Part shown: positions 26,062 through 34,312 of the stretch, piece after piece | How the letters are laid out: every line of letters begins with the position of its first letter | Position numbering within the stretch: position 1 is the stretch's first letter | Assembly: GCF_029893965.1 (NCBI RefSeq) | Contig: NZ_JARXXP010000001.1 | Location: 682,001 to 746,000 of the forward strand | DNA from: Paenibacillus sp. PastM-3 | Lineage (GTDB): Bacteria; Bacillota; Bacilli; Paenibacillales; Paenibacillaceae | Length of the DNA stretch: 64,000 bases | Direction: 5' to 3' | The notes under the pieces: generated by a model | Seen by the model: the letters and a program-made list of their open reading frames with translations, nothing else | What the model was told of the DNA's origin: nothing | The model's database searches: none | Position numbers and translations under genes: made by a program

Positions 26062-26098
26062 GTCCCGTCCGCATGAAACAATGCGGCGGGACTTTTTT
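26062..26098 (+). terminator. Intrinsic terminator upstream of azlC
   Basis: GTCCCG and CCGCAT pair with ATGCGG and CGGGAC across one bulge, followed by TTTTTT. No coding gene ends nearby on this strand, so it either ends a long beta-galactosidase 3' region or an unrecognised small RNA. Confidence 0.8.
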
Positions 26099-26222
26099 AC
26101 ATTTTGCTTTGATTAGCCCGTGAAGATTTCCCTTGCCAATCCGCGCAATTTATAAGATATTAAGATAATGCGTTTTTCCTGCAAAGCGTTAAATAAAGAC
26201 AGGCTGAAAGGAGGCCGTTCTC

Positions 26223-26960
26223 ATGAAAACCGATACTGTACAGGCGGAACTTGCTGCTGCTCCAGACGACAACGAAGAAAGCTTCCTTCAGGGAGTCAAG
26301 GATTGTATCCCTACTCTGCTGGGTTATCTGAGCATCGGCTTTGCAGCCGGTGTTGTCGAGAAAACCGCCGGACTCTCTCTGGCCGAAATCGCCTTGATTT
26401 CCATTATTCTGTACGCCGGGTCCGCCCAGTTTATTGCTGCCGGAATGATTGCTGCCGGCAGCACGGCGACCAGCATTATTATTACAATCCTGCTGGTCAA
26501 TCTCCGGCATCTGCTGCTCAGTGCAGCCATCTCGCCGTACTTCCGCCATCTGACACCGCTGCGCAATTTGCTGATCGGCACACTGCTGACAGATGAAACC
26601 TTTGGTGTTGCTATTCAGAGAAGTGCACGCAAGAAGGCAATCAGTGAGAAATGGATGCACGGCCTGAATATTACCGCTTATCTTAACTGGATCATTGCCA
26701 ATCTGGCCGGTGCGGTGCTTGGGCAATGGATTTCGAGTCCGGAGGAATGGGGCCTGGACTTTGCCCTTCCGGCCATGTTCATCGGACTGCTGGTGCTTAC
26801 GCTTATCAGCAGAAGCAAATATGCCCTTGATATTACGGTCGGCCTCATTGCGATGATTATTGCAGTTGGCCTGTCCATCCTCTGGTCCCCCAGTATCGGG
26901 GTCATAGCAGCAGCAGTTATAGCCTCAACGATAGGAGCTGTGATGGAAAAATGGAAGTAA
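26223..26960 (+). CDS. azlC: AzlC-type branched-chain amino acid exporter, large subunit
   Basis: A 245-residue membrane protein of the AzlC/YgaZ family with seven to eight hydrophobic segments. The family segment YAGSAQFIAAGM is at about 65-76, followed by LLVNLRHLLLSAA. With AzlD it forms a two-part exporter for leucine-type amino acids or analogues. GAAAGGAGG precedes the ATG. The 3' end overlaps azlD. Confidence 0.93.
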   Translation: MKTDTVQAELAAAPDDNEESFLQGVKDCIPTLLGYLSIGFAAGVVEKTAGLSLAEIALISIILYAGSAQFIAAGMIAAGSTATSIIITILLVNLRHLLLSAAISPYFRHLTPLRNLLIGTLLTDETFGVAIQRSARKKAISEKWMHGLNITAYLNWIIANLAGAVLGQWISSPEEWGLDFALPAMFIGLLVLTLISRSKYALDITVGLIAMIIAVGLSILWSPSIGVIAAAVIASTIGAVMEKWK

Positions 26961-27277
26961 GACCTGATATATTCCTGATTATACTGGGAGCGGCGCTGGT
27001 TACATTTATTCCTCGCGTGCTACCGCTGATGCTGCTCAGCCGGATAACCATCCCCGAATGGGGGATGCGCTGGCTGAATTACATGCCGATCGCCGTCATG
27101 TCCGCACTGGTCGCCCAGGAGCTGTTCACCCACGGCGGGCAGTTCTCGGCTCTGAACACGAATGTGGAGCTGATCGCCGCCCTGCCGGCTTTCTGGGTTG
27201 CCATCAAAACCCGCAGCCTGCTGGGCACCGTCCTAACTGGCGTATTGGCGCTGATGCTGCTCAGGCTGTTGTTCTGA
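26951..27277 (+). CDS. azlD: AzlD-type branched-chain amino acid exporter, small subunit
   Basis: A 108-residue protein with four predicted helices and the AzlD/YgaH pattern (FIPRVLPLMLLSR, then LNYMPIAVMSALVAQELF). The ATG lies inside the last codons of azlC, overlapping by 10 bp, so translation is coupled. Confidence 0.93.
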   Translation: MEVRPDIFLIILGAALVTFIPRVLPLMLLSRITIPEWGMRWLNYMPIAVMSALVAQELFTHGGQFSALNTNVELIAALPAFWVAIKTRSLLGTVLTGVLALMLLRLLF

Positions 27278-27300
27278 TCCTGCTTCAATCGAAAGTCCTC

Positions 27301-27336
27301 AGCCCCGGAAGCGCTCAATGCTGCTCCGGGGCTTTT
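27301..27336 (+). terminator. Terminator after azlCD
   Basis: AGCCCCGGA pairs with TCCGGGGCT across a 15-nt loop, followed by TTT. It touches the stop codon of the convergent DUF4129 gene. Confidence 0.8.
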
Positions 27337-28678
27337 AGAGCTTCAGCTGTTTTTTGAGCTGGTCCAGCTGTCCGGGCTCCCTGCCGGAGGCCGAAGACCG
27401 AGACTGTCCATATCTGGCCTCATTATACAATTGCAGCAGTTCTGCAGCCTGCGCTTCACTCCCGCTGCGTTCCCCCTTACGGGCCTGCTTCCGGTCCCCG
27501 GTCCATTCCGCCACATCCGCTCCCGTCTCTTGGGGGGTCAGATGGCTCTTGATCTGATATCCCTCAGCAGCTCTGGCCTTCAGCCAGTGGCGGTAGAGCC
27601 AGCGTACACGCTCACTGCTGCCGTCCATAGCCTCCCAGCGGTCGCCCCTCCCCCCCGGCTTCAGCCGGTTTATTACAAATTTCCGTAGACTTTCCATGGT
27701 CTGCTCCCAGGCAAAAACGCTCTCCTCTTCATCCTTGAATCCAGTCTGTTCCCGGGCGTTCTCCCTCCGCAATATAGACAGGATAGAATCGACTGCACGG
27801 CGGAAGATGCCGCTGCTGTTTCTGTATAGCCAGCGCGCACCGAAATAGAGTACGGCAAGCGCAATACCCGCCGCAAGTCCATAAAAGACCACATCAAGAA
27901 TCGCAGACAACAGTCCCGGCTCTTTCATTTCGGTCGGCAGGAATTCCTGAGATGCCGGCATGTCCTGCCGACTAATGGGTACGTCTTCTGATTTGGAGAA
28001 CAGCCTGGAAAGGAAACCAAACAGCAGGTAGAATGCGCTCATTATCAGGGTTGCAATGGCCTTGACCGCACCTGATGCAAGTAAGGCTGCTGCGGCAACA
28101 AACAGCACCAGGGACAGCCGGTTATACCGCTTCATCCCGAAGGGCAGCCGTTCAGCTCCGGCTGCAAAGGAATTGTAACGCAGAAAACTGAGGTTGGAAT
28201 TCAGCAGGGCAAGGATAAGGCACCCGCAGCCGCACCAGGTCAGCAGAGTCAGGCTATGCTGAAGCTCGGGAACCCGTGCATATATAATGACCGCTGCGAA
28301 ATAAACCGTAAGACCAATAGCATAGGTCTTAATTCCAAGCTCGCGGTCTGCCGCATTCATTCCCAGATAGGCGAACAAGGCGCAGACCAGCATCATCGGT
28401 ATTGTATTAAACTCTGCTCCCAGCAGAATGAATCCGGCCGCAGCTCCAATGGGCAGTGAAGCAAGGATCTGCATCCACCTGCGATTGACCCTATGCCGCA
28501 ATAGCACCCCCGACAGGGATATTACAGGCAGAATTAAATACCACGGAAACGGAGCCTGCGCTGGCTGTAAATAAACCTCAAGTACAATCCATAGCGGTAG
28601 AAACAGCAATCCCTCAATTAGACACGCCATCCACAACCCAAGAGAAAACTTCAGCCGCTTGCCGAAACTGCTGCTCAT
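27335..28678 (-). CDS. DUF4129 membrane protein of a MoxR/DUF58 cluster
   Basis: This 447-residue membrane protein has about eight helices in the first 240 residues and one at about 265-290. A soluble C-terminal DUF4129-like domain follows, recognisable from the WLYRHWLKARAAEGYQIK / LTPQETGADVAEW segments. It overlaps the DUF58 gene by 4 bp. In related clusters (B. subtilis yeaC-yeaD-yebA) this position encodes a protein with a transglutaminase-like domain before DUF4129. I see no Cys-His-Asp transglutaminase core here. Its role is unknown, possibly in envelope assembly. Confidence 0.75.
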   Translation of the reverse strand: MSSSFGKRLKFSLGLWMACLIEGLLFLPLWIVLEVYLQPAQAPFPWYLILPVISLSGVLLRHRVNRRWMQILASLPIGAAAGFILLGAEFNTIPMMLVCALFAYLGMNAADRELGIKTYAIGLTVYFAAVIIYARVPELQHSLTLLTWCGCGCLILALLNSNLSFLRYNSFAAGAERLPFGMKRYNRLSLVLFVAAAALLASGAVKAIATLIMSAFYLLFGFLSRLFSKSEDVPISRQDMPASQEFLPTEMKEPGLLSAILDVVFYGLAAGIALAVLYFGARWLYRNSSGIFRRAVDSILSILRRENAREQTGFKDEEESVFAWEQTMESLRKFVINRLKPGGRGDRWEAMDGSSERVRWLYRHWLKARAAEGYQIKSHLTPQETGADVAEWTGDRKQARKGERSGSEAQAAELLQLYNEARYGQSRSSASGREPGQLDQLKKQLKL

Positions 28679-29757
28679 GCGCTGTCCCTCCCTTCTCCGG
28701 GAATATCCAGCCAGGCCACACCATTGCCGAGCAGCCGCAATTCCTCTGCCGCATGCATAAGCTCGGCTCCGCGGTGGCAGCTGATAATCAGGTAATCCCT
28801 ATCAGACGGGCTGTTCTCGGCCTCAAGCTCCAAGAGCCGCGACATTGGCAGGGTGCGGTCCAGCTGCAGGCGTGCAAGCAGGCCAAGCATTTCCAGCAGG
28901 CTTCCCGCCTGGGCGGCGTTCACCGCATCCGTCTCACCGTCCAGTCTTCCATTAGACATTAGTCCGATTTCAAGGCCGTGTCCGTCTGCATATTCCGCCA
29001 CTGTTGCCGCATAACGGATGCCCAGCTCAATCCGCTCCGTATCTGTAATATTGCGCCACATGTTGTCACTGTTCTCCACGTTCAGGCAGATGATCAGCCT
29101 GACATCAGCAGTGTGATCCTTTTGATGTACCTGCATCACTCCGGTCCGGGCGGTGGCTTTCCAGTTCATGGCGCCGAGCGAGTCGCCCGGCCTGTATTCC
29201 CGGGTGCCTGCGGTCAGGAACGGGTCCTCCACAATCCAGCGTTTGACCGGAAGCTCTCCGAGCCAGCTGTGGACTGGCAGCGGCAGCTCGTAGATATCCA
29301 TCATCTGGGGATATACCAGCAGCTCCAGCTGCAGCGGGAACTGCTTGCTGTTCCGGCTCATCCCGAACAGATCACCGGTCGTCATCGTTACCGATTCCAG
29401 GCGGAACAGGCCCCGCTGCGTACAGCGGATCTGATGCCGGCGCCTGATATGCCGGTATGACCGCAGATAGAACAGGCTGATATGGTTCTGGTAAATCTCG
29501 CCGCTGCTGACACCAAGATTGTCCTGGCTGGCGAACTCAAGCCCCCGGGCAAGGCTGGATTCCAGCCTCAGCCAGGGGAGCGGCAGCAGCTTGCGGTTGA
29601 CAATCTCCTCTACCATCTCTATCTGCTCACCCTGATAGACGGCAGAAGCGGAAAAATAACGGGAATAGCTGAGTTTTTTTAGCGCATTACGCTGGTAAAT
29701 CACAGAGACAAGCACCAGCAGCGAAAGTGTGCTGATAATAAACCAGGGAAGGGACAT
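28675..29757 (-). CDS. DUF58 protein
   Basis: A 360-residue protein with an N-terminal membrane hairpin and the DUF58 core (ydpfltaGTREYRPGDSLGAMNWKATART, about residues 180-205). The core is followed by a von Willebrand A-like fold. It starts 3 bp after the MoxR stop, with GGGGAG in the end of that gene. DUF58 proteins act as partners of MoxR AAA+ ATPases. Confidence 0.9.
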   Translation of the reverse strand: MSLPWFIISTLSLLVLVSVIYQRNALKKLSYSRYFSASAVYQGEQIEMVEEIVNRKLLPLPWLRLESSLARGLEFASQDNLGVSSGEIYQNHISLFYLRSYRHIRRRHQIRCTQRGLFRLESVTMTTGDLFGMSRNSKQFPLQLELLVYPQMMDIYELPLPVHSWLGELPVKRWIVEDPFLTAGTREYRPGDSLGAMNWKATARTGVMQVHQKDHTADVRLIICLNVENSDNMWRNITDTERIELGIRYAATVAEYADGHGLEIGLMSNGRLDGETDAVNAAQAGSLLEMLGLLARLQLDRTLPMSRLLELEAENSPSDRDYLIISCHRGAELMHAAEELRLLGNGVAWLDIPGEGRDSA

Positions 29758-29760
29758 GGG

Positions 29761-30738
29761 CTACGCTCCCCTTCCGCCTCTTGCCGCCGGGACAGGTTCG
29801 GCCGGAACCTCCACTTCGCGCAGGATTTGCTGCACTGTTTCCGCAGCCTGACCCTCCCGCGCCCCCGGACCGCGCTGAAGTACCAGCCGGTGTGCCAGCA
29901 CCGGCCCGGCCACTGCCTTAATATCATCAGGGATTACATAATCCCTGCCCTGGATTAAGGCATAGCCCTGAGACGCACGCAGCAGCGCGAAGCCGGCACG
30001 CGGACTGGCACCGAGCTTGACGGCCGGCGCCTTGCGGGTTGCTTCCACAATCTGCATCAGGTAGGCAAGCAGATCGTCGCTGATGTTCACTGCTGCCGCC
30101 AGGCGCTGTGCCTCCTGAATTTGCCGGGCATCCGCAATTGCAGCCGTGTCCTCCAGCGGATTGTTCAGGCGGAAACGCTGCAGAATCCGTACCCCTTCCT
30201 CAAAAGCCGGATAACCCGTCGTTATCCGCAGCAGGAACCGGTCCAGCTGGGCTTCCGGGAGCGGGAACGTTCCCTGGCTGTCAACCGGATTCTGTGTTGC
30301 AATTACCAGAAAAGGCGCTTCCAGCCCATGGGTCACACCGTCGATGGTAATCTGGCGCTCCTCCATACATTCCAGCAGGCTGGACTGCGTCCGCGGAGTA
30401 GCACGGTTGATCTCGTCGGCCAGCAGAATGCTGGCAAATATTGGCCCCGGCCGGAATTCAAACTCTCCCGTTTTCTGATTATAGTAATTGATGCCGCTCA
30501 GATCGGAGGGCAATAAATCCGGGGTGAACTGGATCCGTTTGAACGGGCAGTCCAGGGAACGGGCTAGTGTCTTGGCCAGAAGGGTTTTTCCCGTACCGGG
30601 GACATCCTCCAGCAGCACGTGGCCGTTTGCCAGCAGCGCTGTTAGCAGCAGGTCTACTCCGGCCTCTTTTCCGACTATCACCTTTGAGAGATTGTTACGG
30701 ATTGAGCTTATGAGCTCGCCAGCCTCTTGAATATTCAT
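29761..30738 (-). CDS. MoxR-family AAA+ ATPase
   Basis: A protein of about 325 residues with Walker A VPGTGKT (about 41-47), Walker B LLADEINR (about 105-112), sensor 1 ATQNP and a C-terminal lid with GASPRAG. MoxR ATPases remodel or activate client protein complexes, usually with DUF58/VWA partners. The ATG at 30738 follows GGTGGAA; another ATG lies 15 bp upstream and cannot be excluded. It leads the three-gene operon. Confidence 0.93.
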   Translation of the reverse strand: MNIQEAGELISSIRNNLSKVIVGKEAGVDLLLTALLANGHVLLEDVPGTGKTLLAKTLARSLDCPFKRIQFTPDLLPSDLSGINYYNQKTGEFEFRPGPIFASILLADEINRATPRTQSSLLECMEERQITIDGVTHGLEAPFLVIATQNPVDSQGTFPLPEAQLDRFLLRITTGYPAFEEGVRILQRFRLNNPLEDTAAIADARQIQEAQRLAAAVNISDDLLAYLMQIVEATRKAPAVKLGASPRAGFALLRASQGYALIQGRDYVIPDDIKAVAGPVLAHRLVLQRGPGAREGQAAETVQQILREVEVPAEPVPAARGGRGA

Positions 30739-30832
30739 GAAGCATTCCACCATCCTATCGTCTATAAGGTATGTACTAAAGCTTAATCATACCAGAAAGC
30801 GCATCCAAATTATAATAAATAAGTCGCAGCGT

Positions 30833-31787
30833 TCAGCCTGCGGGCTTATTTATCTTGGATTTAAAGAACGCTGTCACAGAGTAATAGACGGGAATGCATT
30901 CCACAACCAGCCAAACCCCCACTGCATTATATGAACTGAAATCATAGTAGTATCTGGAGATGCTGATAGAATAGAGAAAGGCGATGAGAACCGAACACAG
31001 GGTAAGGAACGGAACCATCAGCTTCTTCCCCTTCTGTCTGGTCAGATATAAGGCGCATTTGCTGGCCACATAGATCATAAATGAGCTGTGAATGAACATG
31101 GAAGCGGACCAGATGCCAATCAGAATGGGGTCCAGATTTCCCAGAATATCGTCATGCGACGAACTGCGCACCATATCAAGGTAAGGATACTGCAGATCTT
31201 TTCCCATATGCGGCCCGAAATTCAGCATGGTGAGCGCCCACCCGGCCAGCACAAATACAGTCAGAACCAGCTCGGAGAGCAAAACTTTTTTCAGCATATT
31301 CGTATTTATTTTGAGCTCCGGGGCGACAAACAGGAACACGACTCATTCGGAAAACCATGAGCTGACTGCAAAGGAATCTTTAATCATGGTACCCGGGTCG
31401 AAGTAGTGGATAAACGCAGGAAGCATCTGAAAATTGGAATTGGGTAAAAACAGATACAACGAAAAGCATGTGGTGACGATCAGCAGCAGAAAACACCCTC
31501 TGCCATATACACTAATGTAGTTAAACCCTTGGCCGCTGTATATGCAATGACTGTGCCGATTACCAGGTGTACTGCTCCCCGAATTGGATCCAGGGCTGCC
31601 CAGGCTTAAGCTTCCCTACATGAATCATACTAAACAGAAGGATGATCGATAATGCGCTGCCAATCAAAATCGTGGTCCAGCCCTGATATCCCGAGTCTGA
31701 AACGATGATGGGAATCAGAAAAATGGAGGTTTGGGAGTTGAAATAGACCAGGCTGAAACGGAACATCTGCCAGTTAGTTGTACGCAT
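30833..31787 (-). pseudogene. Remnant of germinant receptor permease (GerAB type)
   Basis: The start (MRTTNWQMFRFSLVYFNSQT..., 31787) has a ribosome site and reads the first two helices of a GerAB-like spore germination permease for about 74 residues to a stop after GEQYTW. A second frame then carries LPNSNFQMLPAF, meets a TGA near 31341, and continues as a 168-residue C-terminal part (FLFVAPELK..., with helices to KSKINKPAG). At least one frameshift or deletion plus one nonsense codon therefore disrupt it. An intact homologue would have about 360 residues in the spore inner membrane. Confidence 0.78.
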
Positions 31788-31809
31788 AGGTCCTCCTTTG
31801 CCTGATCCT

Positions 31810-32372
31810 TTATTTGCTTGCCCCAAAATCTACAATGCGTATATCCGACGTCACAATGATCTCTGCCTGATCAGCATAATAATCACTCCAGTGTTCTTTT
31901 AGCTTCTTCCATTCCCTTGGATGGTTCCATTCGAGCAGCATCCCAAGCTGCAGGACGTCGGCTCTTGCCTCCTGAGTATGCTCTATTGCTTTCTTTAGTT
32001 CTAAAGTGATTCTCTCCTCAAGCTTGTGCCGGATCAGACGGCTGTGATCCACTGCCTCGTCTGTATTATTGTCATCAAAAAGAGTGCTCGCCTTTCCTTT
32101 GCTTTCCTGCTCGTTCCACATTACAGTGTACATGGGAAGCGTCAGATGCCCGGACAGGTCTCCGGCGGCCCAGGAAAGCGCCCTGCACTCATCGCTGTTT
32201 AGGTTCCTGTCATTTTCATGCCGTTGAAGAGCATCCCCCCCTGTACACCTGCCCATTTCACCGGCTCGCCCTGGTCCTTCTCCTCCGCCTTCTCGCCAAA
32301 CGAAAGAAAGTTCATGGCATATCCCATATTGTTGGACTCCGCCAGCAGACAATCCCGTATGGTGCTATGTAG
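31810..32372 (-). pseudogene. Remnant of germinant receptor lipoprotein (GerAC type)
   Basis: Only the C-terminal half of a Ger(x)C protein remains. A frame reading AMNFLSFGEKAEEK and MLFNGMKMTGT meets TAA at the point where one extra base would continue it as LNSDECRALSWAAGDLSG. It then runs to the typical end ADVLQLGMLLEWNHPREWKKLK and DIRIVDFGASK. The N-terminal signal peptide and about 200 residues are missing. A deletion appears to have joined it directly to the GerAA remnant. Confidence 0.75.
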
Positions 32373-32887
32373 CTGATGCCAAGTGCGCCGTCCATATTCA
32401 GATTAACCAGAACCTCCTCTATTTCAGCGAGAATTTCCGGCTTGTACAGGCCTTCGATATAGATCAGGTACACGTCGGTCTTAGTATATTTTCCGATATA
32501 AAAAAATGCTTGGTCTTCAGGTCAGCATGCTTGATCTTGTGGCGCAGCAGAGACAGATTGGTGGCCACATCCTCAATTAAGGCCTCCTGGGGACCGATAA
32601 CAACCAGCTCATTCTGTGATTCGGAGACTGCTCTCATAAACCTTGATATAGGGAATGGCAAAGGCTGAACCGTGATCCAGACGCTTTAGAAAGCCGGACC
32701 AGTCCGGCTCTCCGTTGGCCTCGGACTTCAGCGGGGAAGCGACAAATTCCTGGAGGCTGAGGGTATCCACGATAGACGGGATATAGTTCAGCATGCAGGG
32801 GTGCCCGTGAATATTAATTGACTGGTATACAGCATCGCTGCAGCCTTGCAGCTGCTCCTGTATAGCATCCAGAACACTTTCGGCCAT
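32372..32887 (-). pseudogene. Remnant of germinant receptor subunit A (GerAA type)
   Basis: The ATG at 32887 follows GGAGG and opens a GerAA-like N-terminal domain. The frame breaks near 32640 (after FAIPYIKV) and resumes one base off with AVSESQNELVVIGPQEALIED, NLSLLRHKIKHADLK. A second break falls at a run of seven A/T bases (near 32505), after which TDVYLIYIEGLYKPEIL can be read in a third frame. The GerAA membrane domain and C-terminus are absent. The start is 37 bp after the DUF421 gene, so an intact operon once followed that gene. Confidence 0.78.
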
Positions 32888-32924
32888 TTCTTCCCGCCTC
32901 CTCCGGCTGAATGGTGAATCTGAC

Positions 32925-33788
32925 TTAATTTGTCTGAATATAGGGCTTTAATTCCTGCAGCAGCTTCTGCAGTCTGGCCGAGCTGTCCCCGTACATCTGC
33001 TTCGCCTCCTCATTGCTGGTGGACAGGCTGAACAGCTCCAGATCCGCTTCGCATTTTTTGAGGAGGGCATAGAGCTGGGGTTTGTCCTGGGGCTGCGGCA
33101 CCTGCACCTTATCGGCATACAGATCAACCGTCAGCTCCCCGTAGGAATCCACCTGCCCGAGAAAAACATTCTCCACCGTAAGCCCCTGCTTTTCAAGCTC
33201 ACCATTCAGCCAGCTGCGTGACAAGTTCAGCGTATCCAGGGGTTCATCCAGTATTTTGCCGTCCATGATGACAGCCTGCGTCTCCTTTTCGGGCGCCACC
33301 TTAATCCCCAGATCCTTGGGTGTCAGCGGCAAATTTTCCTTTTTGAGCAAAACATTAATGGCACCGTCCGACTCCATAATGGCAAACTCAACATCGGCCA
33401 TTTTAAAAACATCCTTCTTGCGCAGCTCTTCAAGGAGTTCATCTGTAGTCAGCCTTTCTTTACGCATCGTATCCTCCATAATCTTGCCGTCCTTGATCAG
33501 TACGCTTGATTTGAAATCAATAAAATCACGGGCCTTTTTGCTTTTAAGCTGCAGATATTCGATTCCCAGAGAGAAGAGCACCCAGACAAGCAGCGCAATA
33601 ATCCCCAGATGCCATGTCTTGTCCGTATCCAGCGAAATATATGCAGCCACACTCCCTATGGTAATTCCTGTTATATACTCAAAAAAAGAAAGCTGTGAAA
33701 CCTGTCTTTTGCCAAGCAGCTTGGTTAAAAAGAACAAGACCACAACAGCAAATATAGTTCGTACAATGACCTCTAGCCATTCAGGCAT
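32925..33788 (-). CDS. DUF421-DUF1657 membrane protein ('2Duf', YetF-like)
   Basis: This 287-residue protein has three N-terminal helices (about 7-27, 37-52, 60-80), then the DUF421/YetF soluble domain (DFIDFKSSVLIKDGKI, ELLEELRKKDVF). The last 50 residues (LYALLKKCEADLELFSLSTSNEEAKQ...) resemble the DUF1657 protein encoded divergently 217 bp away. The same DUF421 plus DUF1657 fusion is called 2Duf in spoVA-2mob operons that raise spore heat resistance in Bacillus. A role in the spore inner membrane is inferred from that and from the adjacent ger remnant. Confidence 0.88.
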   Translation of the reverse strand: MPEWLEVIVRTIFAVVVLFFLTKLLGKRQVSQLSFFEYITGITIGSVAAYISLDTDKTWHLGIIALLVWVLFSLGIEYLQLKSKKARDFIDFKSSVLIKDGKIMEDTMRKERLTTDELLEELRKKDVFKMADVEFAIMESDGAINVLLKKENLPLTPKDLGIKVAPEKETQAVIMDGKILDEPLDTLNLSRSWLNGELEKQGLTVENVFLGQVDSYGELTVDLYADKVQVPQPQDKPQLYALLKKCEADLELFSLSTSNEEAKQMYGDSSARLQKLLQELKPYIQTN

Positions 33789-34005
33789 GCTAATCCCCCC
33801 GTAAATTACAGTTATGTTCGTGCTAATGCCTTATTCATTATTGGTCAAAAGAGGGGGGAATTACTCGTGTCCCTAAAATTCTGATGTTTCATAACCATAT
33901 CCATCTTAGCAGCTGGTTGGATTTACCAGGATTACCTGAAGCTAAACAGTCAATACTGATGATAGTCAGCCAGCTGTTAATTAAGAATGTGGAGGGAATC
34001 AAGTT

Positions 34006-34212
34006 ATGACTGTTGCTTCGCAAGTAAAAACCTGCCTGTCTTCGTTAAAAGGCGCCCAGGCCAGCCTCGAGCAGTTCGCATTGGAAACCCAGAATGAGGA
34101 AGCCAAAACTCTGTTTACCAGTGCAGCTGAACAGACCCAGCAGATTGTTACACAGGTGGAAAGCCGTGTAACCCAGCTGGAGAAGGAAGAGCCCCAGTAT
34201 AGAGGTTTCTAG
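34006..34212 (+). CDS. DUF1657 small protein ('1Duf')
   Basis: A 68-residue helical protein matching DUF1657 throughout (VKTCLSSLKGAQASLEQFAL, NEEAK, ending EEPQYRGF). GGAGGG precedes the ATG. Such proteins are encoded with 2Duf and spoVA-like genes in spore-formers. The C-terminus of the divergent DUF421 protein is a paralogous module. Confidence 0.88.
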   Translation: MTVASQVKTCLSSLKGAQASLEQFALETQNEEAKTLFTSAAEQTQQIVTQVESRVTQLEKEEPQYRGF

Positions 34213-34241
34213 GCTTTTAAGTTTTTAGGTTTTTCGGGTGT

Positions 34242-34295
34242 AAAAAAGAGGCCGTCCCCTACTGCAGCTTCTGCAGAACGCGGGACAGCCTCTTT
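34242..34295. terminator. Bidirectional terminator
   Basis: AAAGAGGC/GCCTCTTT and GTCCC/GGGAC arms form a long stem with one mismatch, with A-run and T-run on opposite sides. It separates the DUF1657 gene from the convergent oxidoreductase gene. Confidence 0.88.
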
Positions 34296-34312
34296 GTCAT
34301 TATCATTTTCGC

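Larger units (their letters stand above)
25481..26222. other. Long repeat-rich intergenic region
   Basis: No gene is supported in these 740 bp. They contain a 17-bp perfect hairpin (25558-25606), five 25-bp tandem repeats (25603-25727), three copies of an 18-bp AT-rich motif (25734-25861), a 16-bp tandem pair (26016-26047) and an intrinsic terminator (26062-26098). The last 120 bp lead into azlC. Confidence 0.7.

Noticed and set aside
30833..32887. Three to five separate small intact genes in this interval
   Set aside because: The translated pieces are consecutive segments of GerAA, GerAC and GerAB in shifting frames, which indicates a decayed operon rather than independent genes.
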